This document shows positions 37,187-46,649 of a stretch of 64,000 nucleotides of DNA, one piece after another. Under the pieces are notes generated by a model. That model worked only from the letters and a program-made list of their open reading frames with translations. It ran no database searches and was not told where the DNA came from. Origin of the DNA: Pseudooceanicola spongiae (GTDB taxonomy: Bacteria > Pseudomonadota > Alphaproteobacteria > Rhodobacterales > Rhodobacteraceae); NCBI RefSeq assembly GCF_014899185.1, contig NZ_CP045201.1, forward strand, positions 4,069,501-4,133,500, in the 5' to 3' direction. The translations under genes and the position numbers were made by a program. The first letter of the stretch is position 1. Each line of letters starts with the position of its first letter.

Positions 37187-37909
37187 CGCGGGGTGTTGTC
37201 GCTGATGAGGGCCTGCGCCGCCTGTGGCGCGGGCTGAGGGGGCAGGGTGGCGCATACGGCGCACACTGGTTCATGCCAGCTAGACCTAGGCTCTCAGCGA
37301 GCCTCTCAGGCGGCCTGCCTGGATGTCACGGAAGACGCCCGCAGACGGGCGCACCGCCGCGTTACACGGAAAGCGACCGCACCGCCGGAGCGGCGTCGAA
37401 TGCTTTGATTTATTTGAGTGAGTTGGCTGGGATGGTAGGAGCCGCAAAGGCCTGTCCAGCATTTAAGAAAATATTGATAATCAGATGTTTATCGGATCGT
37501 CGCAGCAGAGAAGAGACGCTTCTGTGTAAACTGTTGTGTAGATTCTCATGTAACCTCTACCTGCCTTCGATAGCCTCAAGATTTCGATGTGTATAGGTTC
37601 TTGATGGTGCGATACCTTCCTCGGGTACGGGCTCGCGGGCGCATCCCGAGCCACATCGGGGGGGCGTTGCCGCAAATATTTCGGAAGCTATGGTGCCGAG
37701 CCTGGGCGCCGTTGCCATGGTCGGCGCGTAACCCGAGGTGCGAGTGTGTCCGAGGTCGGCGATGCGCATAGAGCGGCCCCCTCAAACCCGGTTTTTCGAC
37801 AACGGGCGACATGTTTCGTGCCGAGATGTCGCCAGCAAAAGCGGCCAGTCGCGGCGGGCGCAGGGCCGACTGTCAGCACAGCCTAGTAGTCCACCGCTAA
37901 TCCACAACG
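37187..37909. other. Gene-poor boundary of the accessory island
   Basis: About 720 bases without a convincing gene; open frames here have atypical composition and no ribosome binding site. GC falls from about 37400 on. TGGCTGGGATGGTAGG at 37426-37441 is, on the minus strand, nearly identical to a tRNA-Gln 3' end, suggesting a former integration site. Confidence 0.45.
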
Positions 37910-38794
37910 CTATGAGGCAATAAATCGCATTTTGGGTGCGGTGTGAGCGTTGGCGCCCTCACCCAGAAAAACCTGTTCGAACTGGGCACTCATCAGATCG
38001 CCCTCCACCGCTGCATAGAACACGAGGCGAAGATGCCGATCTTGGTCAACGACAAATGTCGAGTGGCTGAACGTGACGCGACCTACCGCTTCAATGTTGA
38101 AGCTGCGCTGACCCTCGCAGGATCCGTTGACCCGATGATCTGCCCACAAATGCCGAAACTGGCTTGAGACCGATTGTAGCCGCTCGACCAGCTCCTGCAT
38201 GTCGGGCCTCTCAACGGCCTGCGCGAAGTCACGACGAAAACTTGCGACGATCTGGGGCGCCTGGTGAGGCCAGTTCTCGACGCGCCCGCTCAGCCGGTCG
38301 TCAGAGAAGTACATCCATAGCATGTTTCGATGTTCGGCGGGACGCGCGTCGAAGCCGAACACCCTGTCAGCAGCGGCATTCCATCCGATCACGTCCCACC
38401 TGAGATTCATGACGAAAGATGGTCGTACTGGCAGATCTTCAAGCAGCCTCCTGACCAGCGGGGGCAATACGCACCAAGTTTTTGCGGGAGCGGAGGGAGG
38501 CCGTTGCTGTGCAAGAAGGTAGAGGTGCTTGCGCTCATCCCCGTCCATCTTCAAAGCGCGGGCGACATTGTCCAGAAAGGCTGACGAGACGCTGATCTCG
38601 CGTCCCTGCTCGAGCCACGTGTACCAGCTCAACCCGACCCCTGCGAGTGTGGCGACCTCTTCTCGCCGCAACCCCGGTGTCCGACGCCGAGTTCCAATTG
38701 GCAGGCCGACCTCTTCCGGCCGGATGGCTGCTCTTTTCCGGCGAAGAAACTCCGAGAGTTCGGAACGGGTGCGTGAGAGGCGGGATGCTGTCAT
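37910..38794 (-). CDS. XRE-family regulator with MmyB-like ligand-binding domain
   Basis: A 294-residue regulator. The helix-turn-helix (LRREEVATLAGVGLSWYTWL, preceded by RRRTPG) is the hallmark of the MmyB-type group. A C-terminal PAS-like fold (MLTR_LBD) holds VMNLRWDVIGWNAAADRVFG. These regulators usually control a divergent oxidoreductase or transporter gene, here the efflux pump at 38879. The ATG at 38794 follows AGAGG; an ATG at 38809 is an alternative. Confidence 0.88.
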   Translation of the reverse strand: MTASRLSRTRSELSEFLRRKRAAIRPEEVGLPIGTRRRTPGLRREEVATLAGVGLSWYTWLEQGREISVSSAFLDNVARALKMDGDERKHLYLLAQQRPPSAPAKTWCVLPPLVRRLLEDLPVRPSFVMNLRWDVIGWNAAADRVFGFDARPAEHRNMLWMYFSDDRLSGRVENWPHQAPQIVASFRRDFAQAVERPDMQELVERLQSVSSQFRHLWADHRVNGSCEGQRSFNIEAVGRVTFSHSTFVVDQDRHLRLVFYAAVEGDLMSAQFEQVFLGEGANAHTAPKMRFIAS

Positions 38795-38878
38795 GAGACC
38801 TCTAGTCATAGGATAACTTCCCTCATTGTAACAGCATGAGTGTCGCGCGACATGCAATTTCCATCGAAAGGAAATTAA

Positions 38879-40294
38879 ATGTCCTCTGACCTATTGCTCA
38901 CCTCAGCCTCTCCGCCTCGGGCTCGCGCCCAGATCGCGCTGCTTTTGGGGGGCTTCATAACAATCTTCGATCTCTTCGTGGTCAATGTCGCGATACCTGC
39001 GATCCGTACCGACCTGAACGCCAGCCTTTCTGATATCGCGTTTGTCGTCGCTGGCTATGAGCTGTCCTTTGGTGTCTTGCTGATCGCCGGAAGCCGCCTC
39101 GGCGATCGCTACGGTCGGCGCAAGGTTTTCATGCTCGGCATGCTGGGCTTCACACTTGCGTCGATCCTGTGCGGTCTCGCGACCAGTGCATCCATGCTCA
39201 TTCTGGCGCGCCTCGTTCAGGGCGCGGCTGCAGGGATGCTCTTTCCGCAGGTCTACACAATGTTGCGCGTGCTCTACGACGAGAACGGGCGTAGACGCGC
39301 TTTTGGTTTTCTGGGCATGACACTTGGCTTTGCCGCTATTGCGGGTCAGGTGCTCGGTGGATGGATCGTAACAGCGGATTTCGCGGGCCTCGGATGGCGC
39401 TCGGTCTTCCTGATCAACCTCCCCGTCGGAGTGATCGGCCTGGCCTGCGCCGCCACAATTGTGGAAACGTTCAGCGAAGACGGCAGCCGCATCGACAAGC
39501 TTGGTACACTTCTGGCCTCTGGGACACTGTTGCTGGTTTTGTTTCCGCTACTGGAAGGCGCAAAATTTGGCTGGCCGCTGTGGATATGGGCATGTTTCAT
39601 GGCTGCCATCCTGCTTGCAGTACTCTTCGTAGCCTGGGAGCGAAAACTGCGGGAATCCGGCGGTGCTCCCGCGGTAGATCTGGAATTGTTCAGCAACCCT
39701 GCCTTCAGTGCTGGTTCCTTGGTGGTTCTCCTCGTTTACTCGACCTCCACCTCTTTCTTCCTGTGTTTCGCGTTGCTCGTGCAAACCGGGTTTGGTCTGT
39801 CGGCTTTCGACGCGGGCACATTATTTGCTCCCGCAAGCGTCGCCTTCGTGGCGGCTTCCCTCATAGCGCCCAGACTTGTCGCGAAATTCGGCGACCGCCT
39901 TTTAGCAGTCGGAGCCCTGATCTACGCCCTCGGAACAGGCTGGGTCATCGCGATTGCTGTCAGTTTGACGAGTGCTGACGAAGCACATCGCCTGTTGCCC
40001 GCGCTGATCCTATTCGGATTCGGGCAAGGGCTTTCGATGACACCATTGCTGAACTTTGTGAGTGGCCTCGTTCCAGCCCGCCAGGCTGGAATGGCGGGCG
40101 GCATCATCTCGACCATGCAACAGATCGGCGGTGCTTTTGGCGTCGCTCTCGTCAGCATCCTATTCGGAGAGCTGCTCGGCGGGGGAGAGGCGTTGGCCTA
40201 TACTGCAGCTTTTGCCGGGGCGCTTGCCTACAATATCGTTGCACTGGTGATAGTAGCTGGCGTTCTGATCAGTTTGGCACGGAGGGCGAACTAG
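38879..40294 (+). CDS. MFS drug-efflux transporter, DHA2 (EmrB/QacA) type
   Basis: A 471-residue major-facilitator protein with about 14 hydrophobic helices. The motif A segment SRLGDRYGRRKVFMLG and motif C-like GLGWRSVFLINLPVGV are conserved. It likely exports toxic hydrophobic compounds by proton antiport. AAAGGA precedes the ATG. It is divergent from the XRE regulator across 84 bases, an arrangement that implies regulation by that protein. Confidence 0.9.
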   Translation: MSSDLLLTSASPPRARAQIALLLGGFITIFDLFVVNVAIPAIRTDLNASLSDIAFVVAGYELSFGVLLIAGSRLGDRYGRRKVFMLGMLGFTLASILCGLATSASMLILARLVQGAAAGMLFPQVYTMLRVLYDENGRRRAFGFLGMTLGFAAIAGQVLGGWIVTADFAGLGWRSVFLINLPVGVIGLACAATIVETFSEDGSRIDKLGTLLASGTLLLVLFPLLEGAKFGWPLWIWACFMAAILLAVLFVAWERKLRESGGAPAVDLELFSNPAFSAGSLVVLLVYSTSTSFFLCFALLVQTGFGLSAFDAGTLFAPASVAFVAASLIAPRLVAKFGDRLLAVGALIYALGTGWVIAIAVSLTSADEAHRLLPALILFGFGQGLSMTPLLNFVSGLVPARQAGMAGGIISTMQQIGGAFGVALVSILFGELLGGGEALAYTAAFAGALAYNIVALVIVAGVLISLARRAN

Positions 40295-40760
40295 CAGGTC
40301 ATCTCGATGAATGGTGACGGCGAACCCTACTAGGACGAAAGTAATACGTCTCGGTAGGGTAGATGCCGTGACATGGGCTCGAAGCCGCCATGTGGCGGCG
40401 CGGCATGAAGACCGCGGTCCCACACCGCCTCGGCGATGACAACATCCGGCGGCAGCAAGCCCTTTCGCGACGCCCCTGCGAAGCGCAGCATGCCGCGTGG
40501 GGCCGACACTAAGAAAGCAACTAAGGGCTGCACAAGGCTAGGTTCATCCCTGCCCCAAGGAAGCGACTCCTCCTGTTCACTGGTGAATCTTAAGGAAAAG
40601 CACAGTTCTGCATACTATAAATATTGATGAACTGTCAGCGTTTCAGGCGGTTGTTCAGTTCGAGGAAGATCACTATCATCAGGTCAACTGCGAAATAATT
40701 TATATCTTCCAGTGGCGAGGCGATTTCGCGGGGCGATAGTATAGACGAGAGAGACAGATC
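40295..40760. other. Intergenic region before the methyltransferase cassette
   Basis: No gene seen. Composition becomes AT-rich after about 40560, where the promoter of the following three-gene cassette should lie (for example around GCATACTATAAATATTGATG at 40610-40629). No terminator with a clear stem and U-tract was noticed. Confidence 0.4.
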
Positions 40761-41909
40761 TTGACGAGGTTAGAGCAATTTGCTTCAAAAGAAGCACTAC
40801 CAAAAAAGCCAACATCTCGAGAGCCTAAAGTTGTAGACCTTTTTTCAGGGGCTGGAGGCTTTTCGCTAGGGGCACGTAATGCGGGTGCTCAAGTCGCATT
40901 TGCGGTAGAGTTTGACAAATTCGCAGCAGCTACCTACCGTAATAACCTATGTAGAGATGGCAAAACTACGCTCTACACCGAAGATATTGTTGAGCTGGAT
41001 GCGAATGCTCTGGCCGAGAAGCATTTTCCAAATGGTTCAGAGTGCGACATTCTTTTAGGCGGACCGCCCTGTCAGGGCTTTTCTACCCATCGAATAAATA
41101 ATGCGGGTGTGAACGACCCTCGAAACACCCTGATTTATCGATACTTCGACTTCGTAAGGGCCTTACGTCCAAGGGCTTTCTTGTTGGAAAATGTGCCCGG
41201 GCTACTCTGGCCCAGGCATAAAGAGTATCTGGAAAAATTCTATCAACTTGCAGCGGATGAGGGGTACACTGTTTTTGCGCCATCAACGCTCGATGCTAGA
41301 AATTTTGGTGTGCCGCAACGAAGAAAGAGAGTTTTTATTCTGGGCATCTGCAAGCGAAGACTGACACCATCTTTGAATTGGCCGCTGAAACCGTCCCATT
41401 CAGAAACAAGTCAAGATCCGGAAAAAAAGTGGATCTCATGCCAAGATGCTTTCTTGCCAGCAACTTTGGGTGACCCTAACGACCTGCACATGAACCACAA
41501 TGAAGAACTGATCGGAGCGTTCAAGAACACGCCTCCAAATGGCGGTTCAAGACGGGACTCTGGCCGCACTCTTCCCTGTCACAAGAACCATGACGGGCAC
41601 AAAGACGTCTATGGTCGGATAGACCCGCGGGTTCCAGCTCCCACAATGACAACTGCATGCATCAACCCTTCGAAAGGTCGCTTTGTTCATCCAACTGAGC
41701 ACCATGGGATCACTGTGCGCCAAGCGGCGCGCCTCCAAACATTTCCGGACGATTTTGTGTTCGAAGGGGGCTTGACCGCAGCAGGAAAGCAAATAGGCAA
41801 TGCGGTTCCAGTGAAAATGGCAGAAGCATTGATAAATCATCTAGTTTCGATGGTTTGCCCAGTAACTGAGCCAGCATGCCTACCGGTCCATAATGAGCAA
41901 AAATCATGA
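40761..41909 (+). CDS. DNA (cytosine-5-)-methyltransferase of the conflict cassette
   Basis: A 382-residue C5 methylase with motifs in order: VVDLFSGAGGFSLGA (SAM binding), LLGGPPCQGFST (catalytic Cys), FLLENVPGL, FGVPQRRKRVF and the C-terminal QIGNAVPVKMAEAL. The target-recognition region lies at about residues 200-290. The recognition sequence is unknown. The start is a TTG at 40761, with no ATG upstream of motif I. Its stop overlaps the next ATG (ATGA), so it is coupled to the GHKL protein. GC is clearly lower than the flanking genes, a sign of transfer. No restriction endonuclease is recognisable. Confidence 0.93.
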   Translation: MTRLEQFASKEALPKKPTSREPKVVDLFSGAGGFSLGARNAGAQVAFAVEFDKFAAATYRNNLCRDGKTTLYTEDIVELDANALAEKHFPNGSECDILLGGPPCQGFSTHRINNAGVNDPRNTLIYRYFDFVRALRPRAFLLENVPGLLWPRHKEYLEKFYQLAADEGYTVFAPSTLDARNFGVPQRRKRVFILGICKRRLTPSLNWPLKPSHSETSQDPEKKWISCQDAFLPATLGDPNDLHMNHNEELIGAFKNTPPNGGSRRDSGRTLPCHKNHDGHKDVYGRIDPRVPAPTMTTACINPSKGRFVHPTEHHGITVRQAARLQTFPDDFVFEGGLTAAGKQIGNAVPVKMAEALINHLVSMVCPVTEPACLPVHNEQKS

Positions 41910-44890
41910 AACGTTCCGGCTTCAAGACAAGAGCTAGGACCGTCGACCATTTGGGCAGAGAACAGGTCGCTGATTGCCCAACCGCAATTTCGGAACTTTG
42001 GAAAAATGCGTTTGATGCATATGCGACAGACGTTATCCTGGACATTTTCGACGAGAAATCTCCGATAGCCGTGGTTTCAGACAATGGCCACGGAATGAAT
42101 CTATCCGAATTTCAAGATCGATGGCTGGTCATTGGGACTGAATCCAAGGCGACGGGAGACAAAGTACCAAAGGCTGATCGAAAAGGTCTTCAGGAAAGGG
42201 TTAAGCAAGGTCAGAAAGGCATTGGCCGGCTGTCGTGTGCCAATCTGGGGCCTATACTGCTACTAGTCTCTAAACGCTCTGGTGAAAAATTCGTCGTTTC
42301 TTTGGTTGACTGGCGATTATTCGAAAACCCATTCCTAAACCTTTCTGACATTTTTTTTCCGACTGTCGAAGTCTCCGGTCTCGAACATGCCTTTGAACGC
42401 CTTCCAAGCATGATCGAGGAGCTTGTCCAAAATATTGAGCCGAACAGCAGGCCAGTCTTGGACGACTCTGACACAGAGTATGATGATGCGAACAGAATTG
42501 CAGAGGCTTGGAACGATTTCGACAATCTTCCAGAACGTTCCGGAGGTGTGACTTCGAAGTCGATAGTTAAGAGCATCCGAGAGCTGAGTTTCTCGTTTCA
42601 CCACCTGTCCGGATGGGCCGTCGCTCAAGGAACTGCAGATAGCGGTACCGCTCTCTTGGTTTCGGGTATCAACTACGACTTGCAATCTCAACTTCTATCA
42701 CCGCCCTTCAAGCAGTCGGTTGCCAGAACACGTAAGAATTTCAGAGAAACTTTGGCTAGTTTTCTTGACCCATTCGTTGATGCAGATGATCAGACACTTC
42801 CTGATTATTTTTCGGATTTTTCCTATCAGGTGCGCATCTGGAAAGATGATGTATCAAAGACGATTGTTGGCCGTGAAATCGGCATCTCTCGCCGTGACGT
42901 TTCACAGTTGGAGCACTGCATTATTGGTAGCGTGGACATCGAAGGTGTTTTCCGTGGGCGTATAAAAGCTTGGGGAAAATGGCTCCCCGACCAAGTCAAA
43001 ATACTTCCAGCGACTGATGTTCAGATCCCTACCAGAGCAGATACAAGACTTGGAAATTTCGAGCTTTTCATCGCGGCCATGGAATTTGACTACAAAAACT
43101 CGACCCACGAAAAGGCGGAACATGACAGATTCAGAGAGATAGCCGAACTGTACGCAGGCTTCATGATATTCAGGGATGGTTTGCGCGTACTGCCATATGG
43201 CCGCAGTGGCGATGATTTCTTTGAGATTGATGATCGTCGATCAAGGCATGCAGGTCGTGAATTCTGGAACCATCGCCGGATGTTCGGACGTATCGGAATT
43301 ACTCGTGCTGGCAACCCAAACCTGAAAGACAAAGCCGGTCGCGAAGGAGTCATAGACAACCGCGCAGCAAAAGCTCTAAAAGATGTCGTAGTCAATCTCC
43401 TCATGCAGTCGGCACGGAAGTATTTCGGTACTGATGCACCAATCAGAAAAGAGCTGCTACCGGATGTAGTGGCAAACAAAAAGCAAGCACGCGACGCAGA
43501 AGCTCGGCGCAAACTGAGCGATAAGAATAAGAAGACTTTTGCACGCAACCTCAAAGAGGGCCTTGAGGCTCTCCCTGATTTGCTGGGCCGGCTGGAGTGC
43601 GCAGCGAAGGACCTGACTATCAAAAACGACGCTGATGTAGCGGATAAACAAGAGCTCATTTCTGCATTTCGAGACCAACTTCCGCCAGCGACAATTCCAG
43701 GCGCGCCTCGTTCAATGTCACCACGTCAACAAGAGAATTATTCGGCCTATCGCTCTCAAGCTTCTCAAGCGCGAAATCTTTATGCCAGTGTCTCCAGAGC
43801 TGTCGATGACGAGGTTGAAAGGTTCAGACCTTCGGACCCACTTTCAGTTTTACAAAGCCAGGTAGAGAAGTCCCGGAACAGAATTTCAGCTCGAGTCAAT
43901 CACTGGCAAAAGCTTGTTCGGACACTTCAAACTGATGAATTCAAGAGAATCCTTGATCTGTCTGATCAAAGAAAAACACTGTTTAAAGCTGAGGCTGAAG
44001 CCGTGCTGCAACTATTCAAAGCCGAGCGAGAAACCTTCTCCTCGGCATCAGCAAAGCTGACAAAGATCGATCGCGACATTTCAGAACAGAATGAGGACAT
44101 TTTTGAACCGTATGTACGCGCTCTTGAAGGGCTGAAAGAGAGTATTGATCTTGAGCACCTTGCTACACACGGCATGGAGGAACTCGCGGAAGCAAGAGTT
44201 GAGCTCGAGAGGCTCAACAGCCTAGCGCAACTCGGCATAGCGGTGGAGATCACCGGACATGACTTGCAAGACTTTGATGATATCATTGCCTCTGGCCTTC
44301 GGGCGCTTCCTTCTGAACTTTCGCAAACAAAGGCAGTTCGAGATATAACACTTGGCTACGAAGGATTGACGGATCAACTTCGCTATCTTTCACCACTCAG
44401 ATTATCCGGAATCAAGATTGAGAGATGGATTACTGGCGCTGAGATTCAAGATTATATTCATGATTTTTTCGCCCCAAGCTTTAAGAAAAACCAGATCGAC
44501 TTTCGGGCCACTGAAATCTTTCGTGGCTTCAGAGTCTTTGATCAACCTTCGAGGTTATTCCCTGTGTTTATCAACTTGGTGAACAACAGCATCTACTGGG
44601 TTGGTACCAGCCGAAGTGCCGAGCGCACAATTTTATTTGACGTTAATTCTGAGAAAATCGTTGTCGCCGATAGCGGGCCGGGTGTAGCAACTGAAGATAT
44701 CGAAAACCTCTTCAAACTCTTTTTCACAAGAAAAATTCAAGGGGGAAGGGGTGTCGGACTTTACCTCGCTAAAGCTAATCTGGTCTCTGGCGGGCACTCT
44801 ATTTCGTATGCCCGAGACGATAGCAACCAGCTACTTGCGGGCGCAAACTTTGTTATAGACTTGAATGGGGCTGAATTTAAAAATGGCTGA
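41906..44890 (+). CDS. MORC/MutL-like GHKL ATPase fused to a histidine-kinase-like module
   Basis: A 994-residue protein. Residues 1-120 form an Hsp90/MutL/MORC-type GHKL ATPase: E30 and N34 in SELWKNAFDAY, SDNGHGM (58-64), WLVIGTESK (73-81) and GQKGIGRLSC (102-111). Residues about 410-500 (FRDGLRVLPYG, REFWNHRRMFG) resemble the S5-like domain of this class. A long helical/coiled region follows (about 510-740). The C-terminus has a dimerisation-like segment (EITGHDLQDFDDII), an N box (FINLVNNSIYW), ADSGPGV, the FKLFFTRK segment and GRGVGLYLAK, as in sensor kinases. It overlaps both neighbours, implying fixed stoichiometry. Confidence 0.85.
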   Translation: MKRSGFKTRARTVDHLGREQVADCPTAISELWKNAFDAYATDVILDIFDEKSPIAVVSDNGHGMNLSEFQDRWLVIGTESKATGDKVPKADRKGLQERVKQGQKGIGRLSCANLGPILLLVSKRSGEKFVVSLVDWRLFENPFLNLSDIFFPTVEVSGLEHAFERLPSMIEELVQNIEPNSRPVLDDSDTEYDDANRIAEAWNDFDNLPERSGGVTSKSIVKSIRELSFSFHHLSGWAVAQGTADSGTALLVSGINYDLQSQLLSPPFKQSVARTRKNFRETLASFLDPFVDADDQTLPDYFSDFSYQVRIWKDDVSKTIVGREIGISRRDVSQLEHCIIGSVDIEGVFRGRIKAWGKWLPDQVKILPATDVQIPTRADTRLGNFELFIAAMEFDYKNSTHEKAEHDRFREIAELYAGFMIFRDGLRVLPYGRSGDDFFEIDDRRSRHAGREFWNHRRMFGRIGITRAGNPNLKDKAGREGVIDNRAAKALKDVVVNLLMQSARKYFGTDAPIRKELLPDVVANKKQARDAEARRKLSDKNKKTFARNLKEGLEALPDLLGRLECAAKDLTIKNDADVADKQELISAFRDQLPPATIPGAPRSMSPRQQENYSAYRSQASQARNLYASVSRAVDDEVERFRPSDPLSVLQSQVEKSRNRISARVNHWQKLVRTLQTDEFKRILDLSDQRKTLFKAEAEAVLQLFKAERETFSSASAKLTKIDRDISEQNEDIFEPYVRALEGLKESIDLEHLATHGMEELAEARVELERLNSLAQLGIAVEITGHDLQDFDDIIASGLRALPSELSQTKAVRDITLGYEGLTDQLRYLSPLRLSGIKIERWITGAEIQDYIHDFFAPSFKKNQIDFRATEIFRGFRVFDQPSRLFPVFINLVNNSIYWVGTSRSAERTILFDVNSEKIVVADSGPGVATEDIENLFKLFFTRKIQGGRGVGLYLAKANLVSGGHSISYARDDSNQLLAGANFVIDLNGAEFKNG

Positions 44891-46649
44891 GGGATTCGAG
44901 AGCTTCATTGAAGATGCATTTATTGATCCAATCCGGTCGGTTGTAATTGTTGATGATGACTATCCCACGATCGAAGAGGTTTTGAATTCTAATGTCGAGG
45001 GTGAAGGTAAAGTTACAAAGACTGATAGCCAAAAAGGCTGGGTAAAAAACCCCCGACAGGTACTGGAGGTAGTCAGCGAATTTCGTTCCAAAGAGAAGAA
45101 GTACATACTCGACATTCACGACGCCCAGAACCTTACTGACGATCAAGAAGTTGAGGGTGCGGCCCACCTCCATCAGACTGATTTGTTAGTTTTGGACTAC
45201 CAACTTGATCCCGAGAATGTTGAAGACCATACACGCTCCCTTCGGATTGCGCGCAAACTCTTTGCTAGCGATCACTTCAATCTAATCATCGTCAATACCA
45301 ATAAAGATCTTAACGAGGTATTTGAAAATTTTTTAATTGGGCTGCTAGAGAGGGATTGTTTGCCAGCCCTTTCGGAAGAAGCCAGCGCTAGGGTCGAGGA
45401 AGCATACGAAAAAAATGACATCCCAGATAGTTTTTCGGATGGCTTGAGGAAGGCTGTGGGGTTTCGACAATTTATTTCGGTGGTACAAGATTGTAAAAAT
45501 ATTTCTCACGTGATGTCGGGAAAATCTGAGTTTGCGGCGCTGTCTAAACTCTTTGCAGATTCAGGGTTGCCAAAAAAATATTGGATCAGTATCGCAATGT
45601 CTGCAATCCTATCCTATCAGGAGAAAATAGCTGACCAGATGAGCGTTGGAAGCTGTGGAGTATCTAGTTTCCGCGATTCAGGCAATGTGAAGTGGATTCG
45701 ATCTGATCGTGGCTTCATCACATTTTCAGACAAGAAGGCAAAGAGGCCGCTGCTGGATGCTTTACGCGCAGCGCTAGCTGACTGGAAGCCGAGACCCTCG
45801 CGTCTTTTATTGGCTAAGATGTCAGCTGATATCGAAAATCAAGGTGTCGAAATGCAAGATCGTGCCCTTGCCGACAATCATTCATCCGCACTTTGGTTTA
45901 AAGATTTGCTGCTTTCCAATGAATTAGAGCGAAAATCGGCCATAGACGGTACAGTCAGACGGCACATTGAGGCCATGGTCGCTGAAGTGCTTCCAGGGGT
46001 TCGAGCTTTTGCTGAGAGGCTTGTTGCGTCTCAAAGACAAGATCTGGAAGCGGACAACATTTCTATTGTCAAGAGTCATTACCAAGTTGATCTCTCTAAA
46101 ATGGAACAACTTCAGAAGGCTCAATTGTTCCATAATGCCCTAACTTGTAGCGAGGACGTGTCTGGGTGGCATATCCAGACGGGTCATGTTTTCGAAGCCG
46201 CCGGGGAAACCTGGATTTGTGTCTCACCGTTGTGCGACACTGTCCCTGCTCAAATTTCCAATAATAATATCCAGCTGCACGGAGATAGACTTAGATTTAG
46301 CGCAATCAAGCTGCATTCGAAAAATTCGAACAAGATGCCCAAGAACGTTCAAAGCAATCAGTTCTTATTCTTTAATTCTGAACATGGCATATCAGTCTTC
46401 TCGATTGTTGTGAGTCCGGATGCCATGCCGGAGACGGAGGTTTTCTATGCCGAGAACAAAGGCATCTTTCACGACGGCTTTAAATTCACGATATGCCGTT
46501 CTGAAGTGAACCGAAACTCTAACGAGCTCGGCATGGTCAGCCACTCTACTGAGGTTAGTTACCAGCTTAGGTACGAGTATGCACAAAATCTTGTCCAACG
46601 TCTTGGAGGGGCGGTGACAAGGATCGGACTTAATTTCGCTGGCAACTAA
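44883..46649 (+). CDS. Receiver-like domain protein with unassigned C-terminal region
   Basis: A 588-residue protein. The N-terminal 150 residues look like a divergent response-regulator receiver: hydrophobic strand plus acidic cluster VVIVDDDYP (D24-D26), likely phosphoacceptor D105 in LLVLDYQLD, and LIIVNTNK (134-141). Insertions make it longer than a classical receiver. The remaining 430 residues match nothing I recognise; one conserved-looking stretch is GETWICVSPLCD. The ATG overlaps the upstream stop by 8 bases; an in-frame ATG at 44865 is possible. It is the natural partner of the kinase-like protein and could be the effector. Confidence 0.78.
   Translation: MAEGFESFIEDAFIDPIRSVVIVDDDYPTIEEVLNSNVEGEGKVTKTDSQKGWVKNPRQVLEVVSEFRSKEKKYILDIHDAQNLTDDQEVEGAAHLHQTDLLVLDYQLDPENVEDHTRSLRIARKLFASDHFNLIIVNTNKDLNEVFENFLIGLLERDCLPALSEEASARVEEAYEKNDIPDSFSDGLRKAVGFRQFISVVQDCKNISHVMSGKSEFAALSKLFADSGLPKKYWISIAMSAILSYQEKIADQMSVGSCGVSSFRDSGNVKWIRSDRGFITFSDKKAKRPLLDALRAALADWKPRPSRLLLAKMSADIENQGVEMQDRALADNHSSALWFKDLLLSNELERKSAIDGTVRRHIEAMVAEVLPGVRAFAERLVASQRQDLEADNISIVKSHYQVDLSKMEQLQKAQLFHNALTCSEDVSGWHIQTGHVFEAAGETWICVSPLCDTVPAQISNNNIQLHGDRLRFSAIKLHSKNSNKMPKNVQSNQFLFFNSEHGISVFSIVVSPDAMPETEVFYAENKGIFHDGFKFTICRSEVNRNSNELGMVSHSTEVSYQLRYEYAQNLVQRLGGAVTRIGLNFAGN

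Noticed and set aside
37078-37596. 172-codon plus-strand frame after mprF
   Set aside because: Its first third overlaps mprF in another frame; the remainder lacks a ribosome binding site and any domain.
40761-46649. Classical type II restriction-modification locus
   Set aside because: No endonuclease motif was recognised in the two partner proteins or nearby, so the label is not supported.
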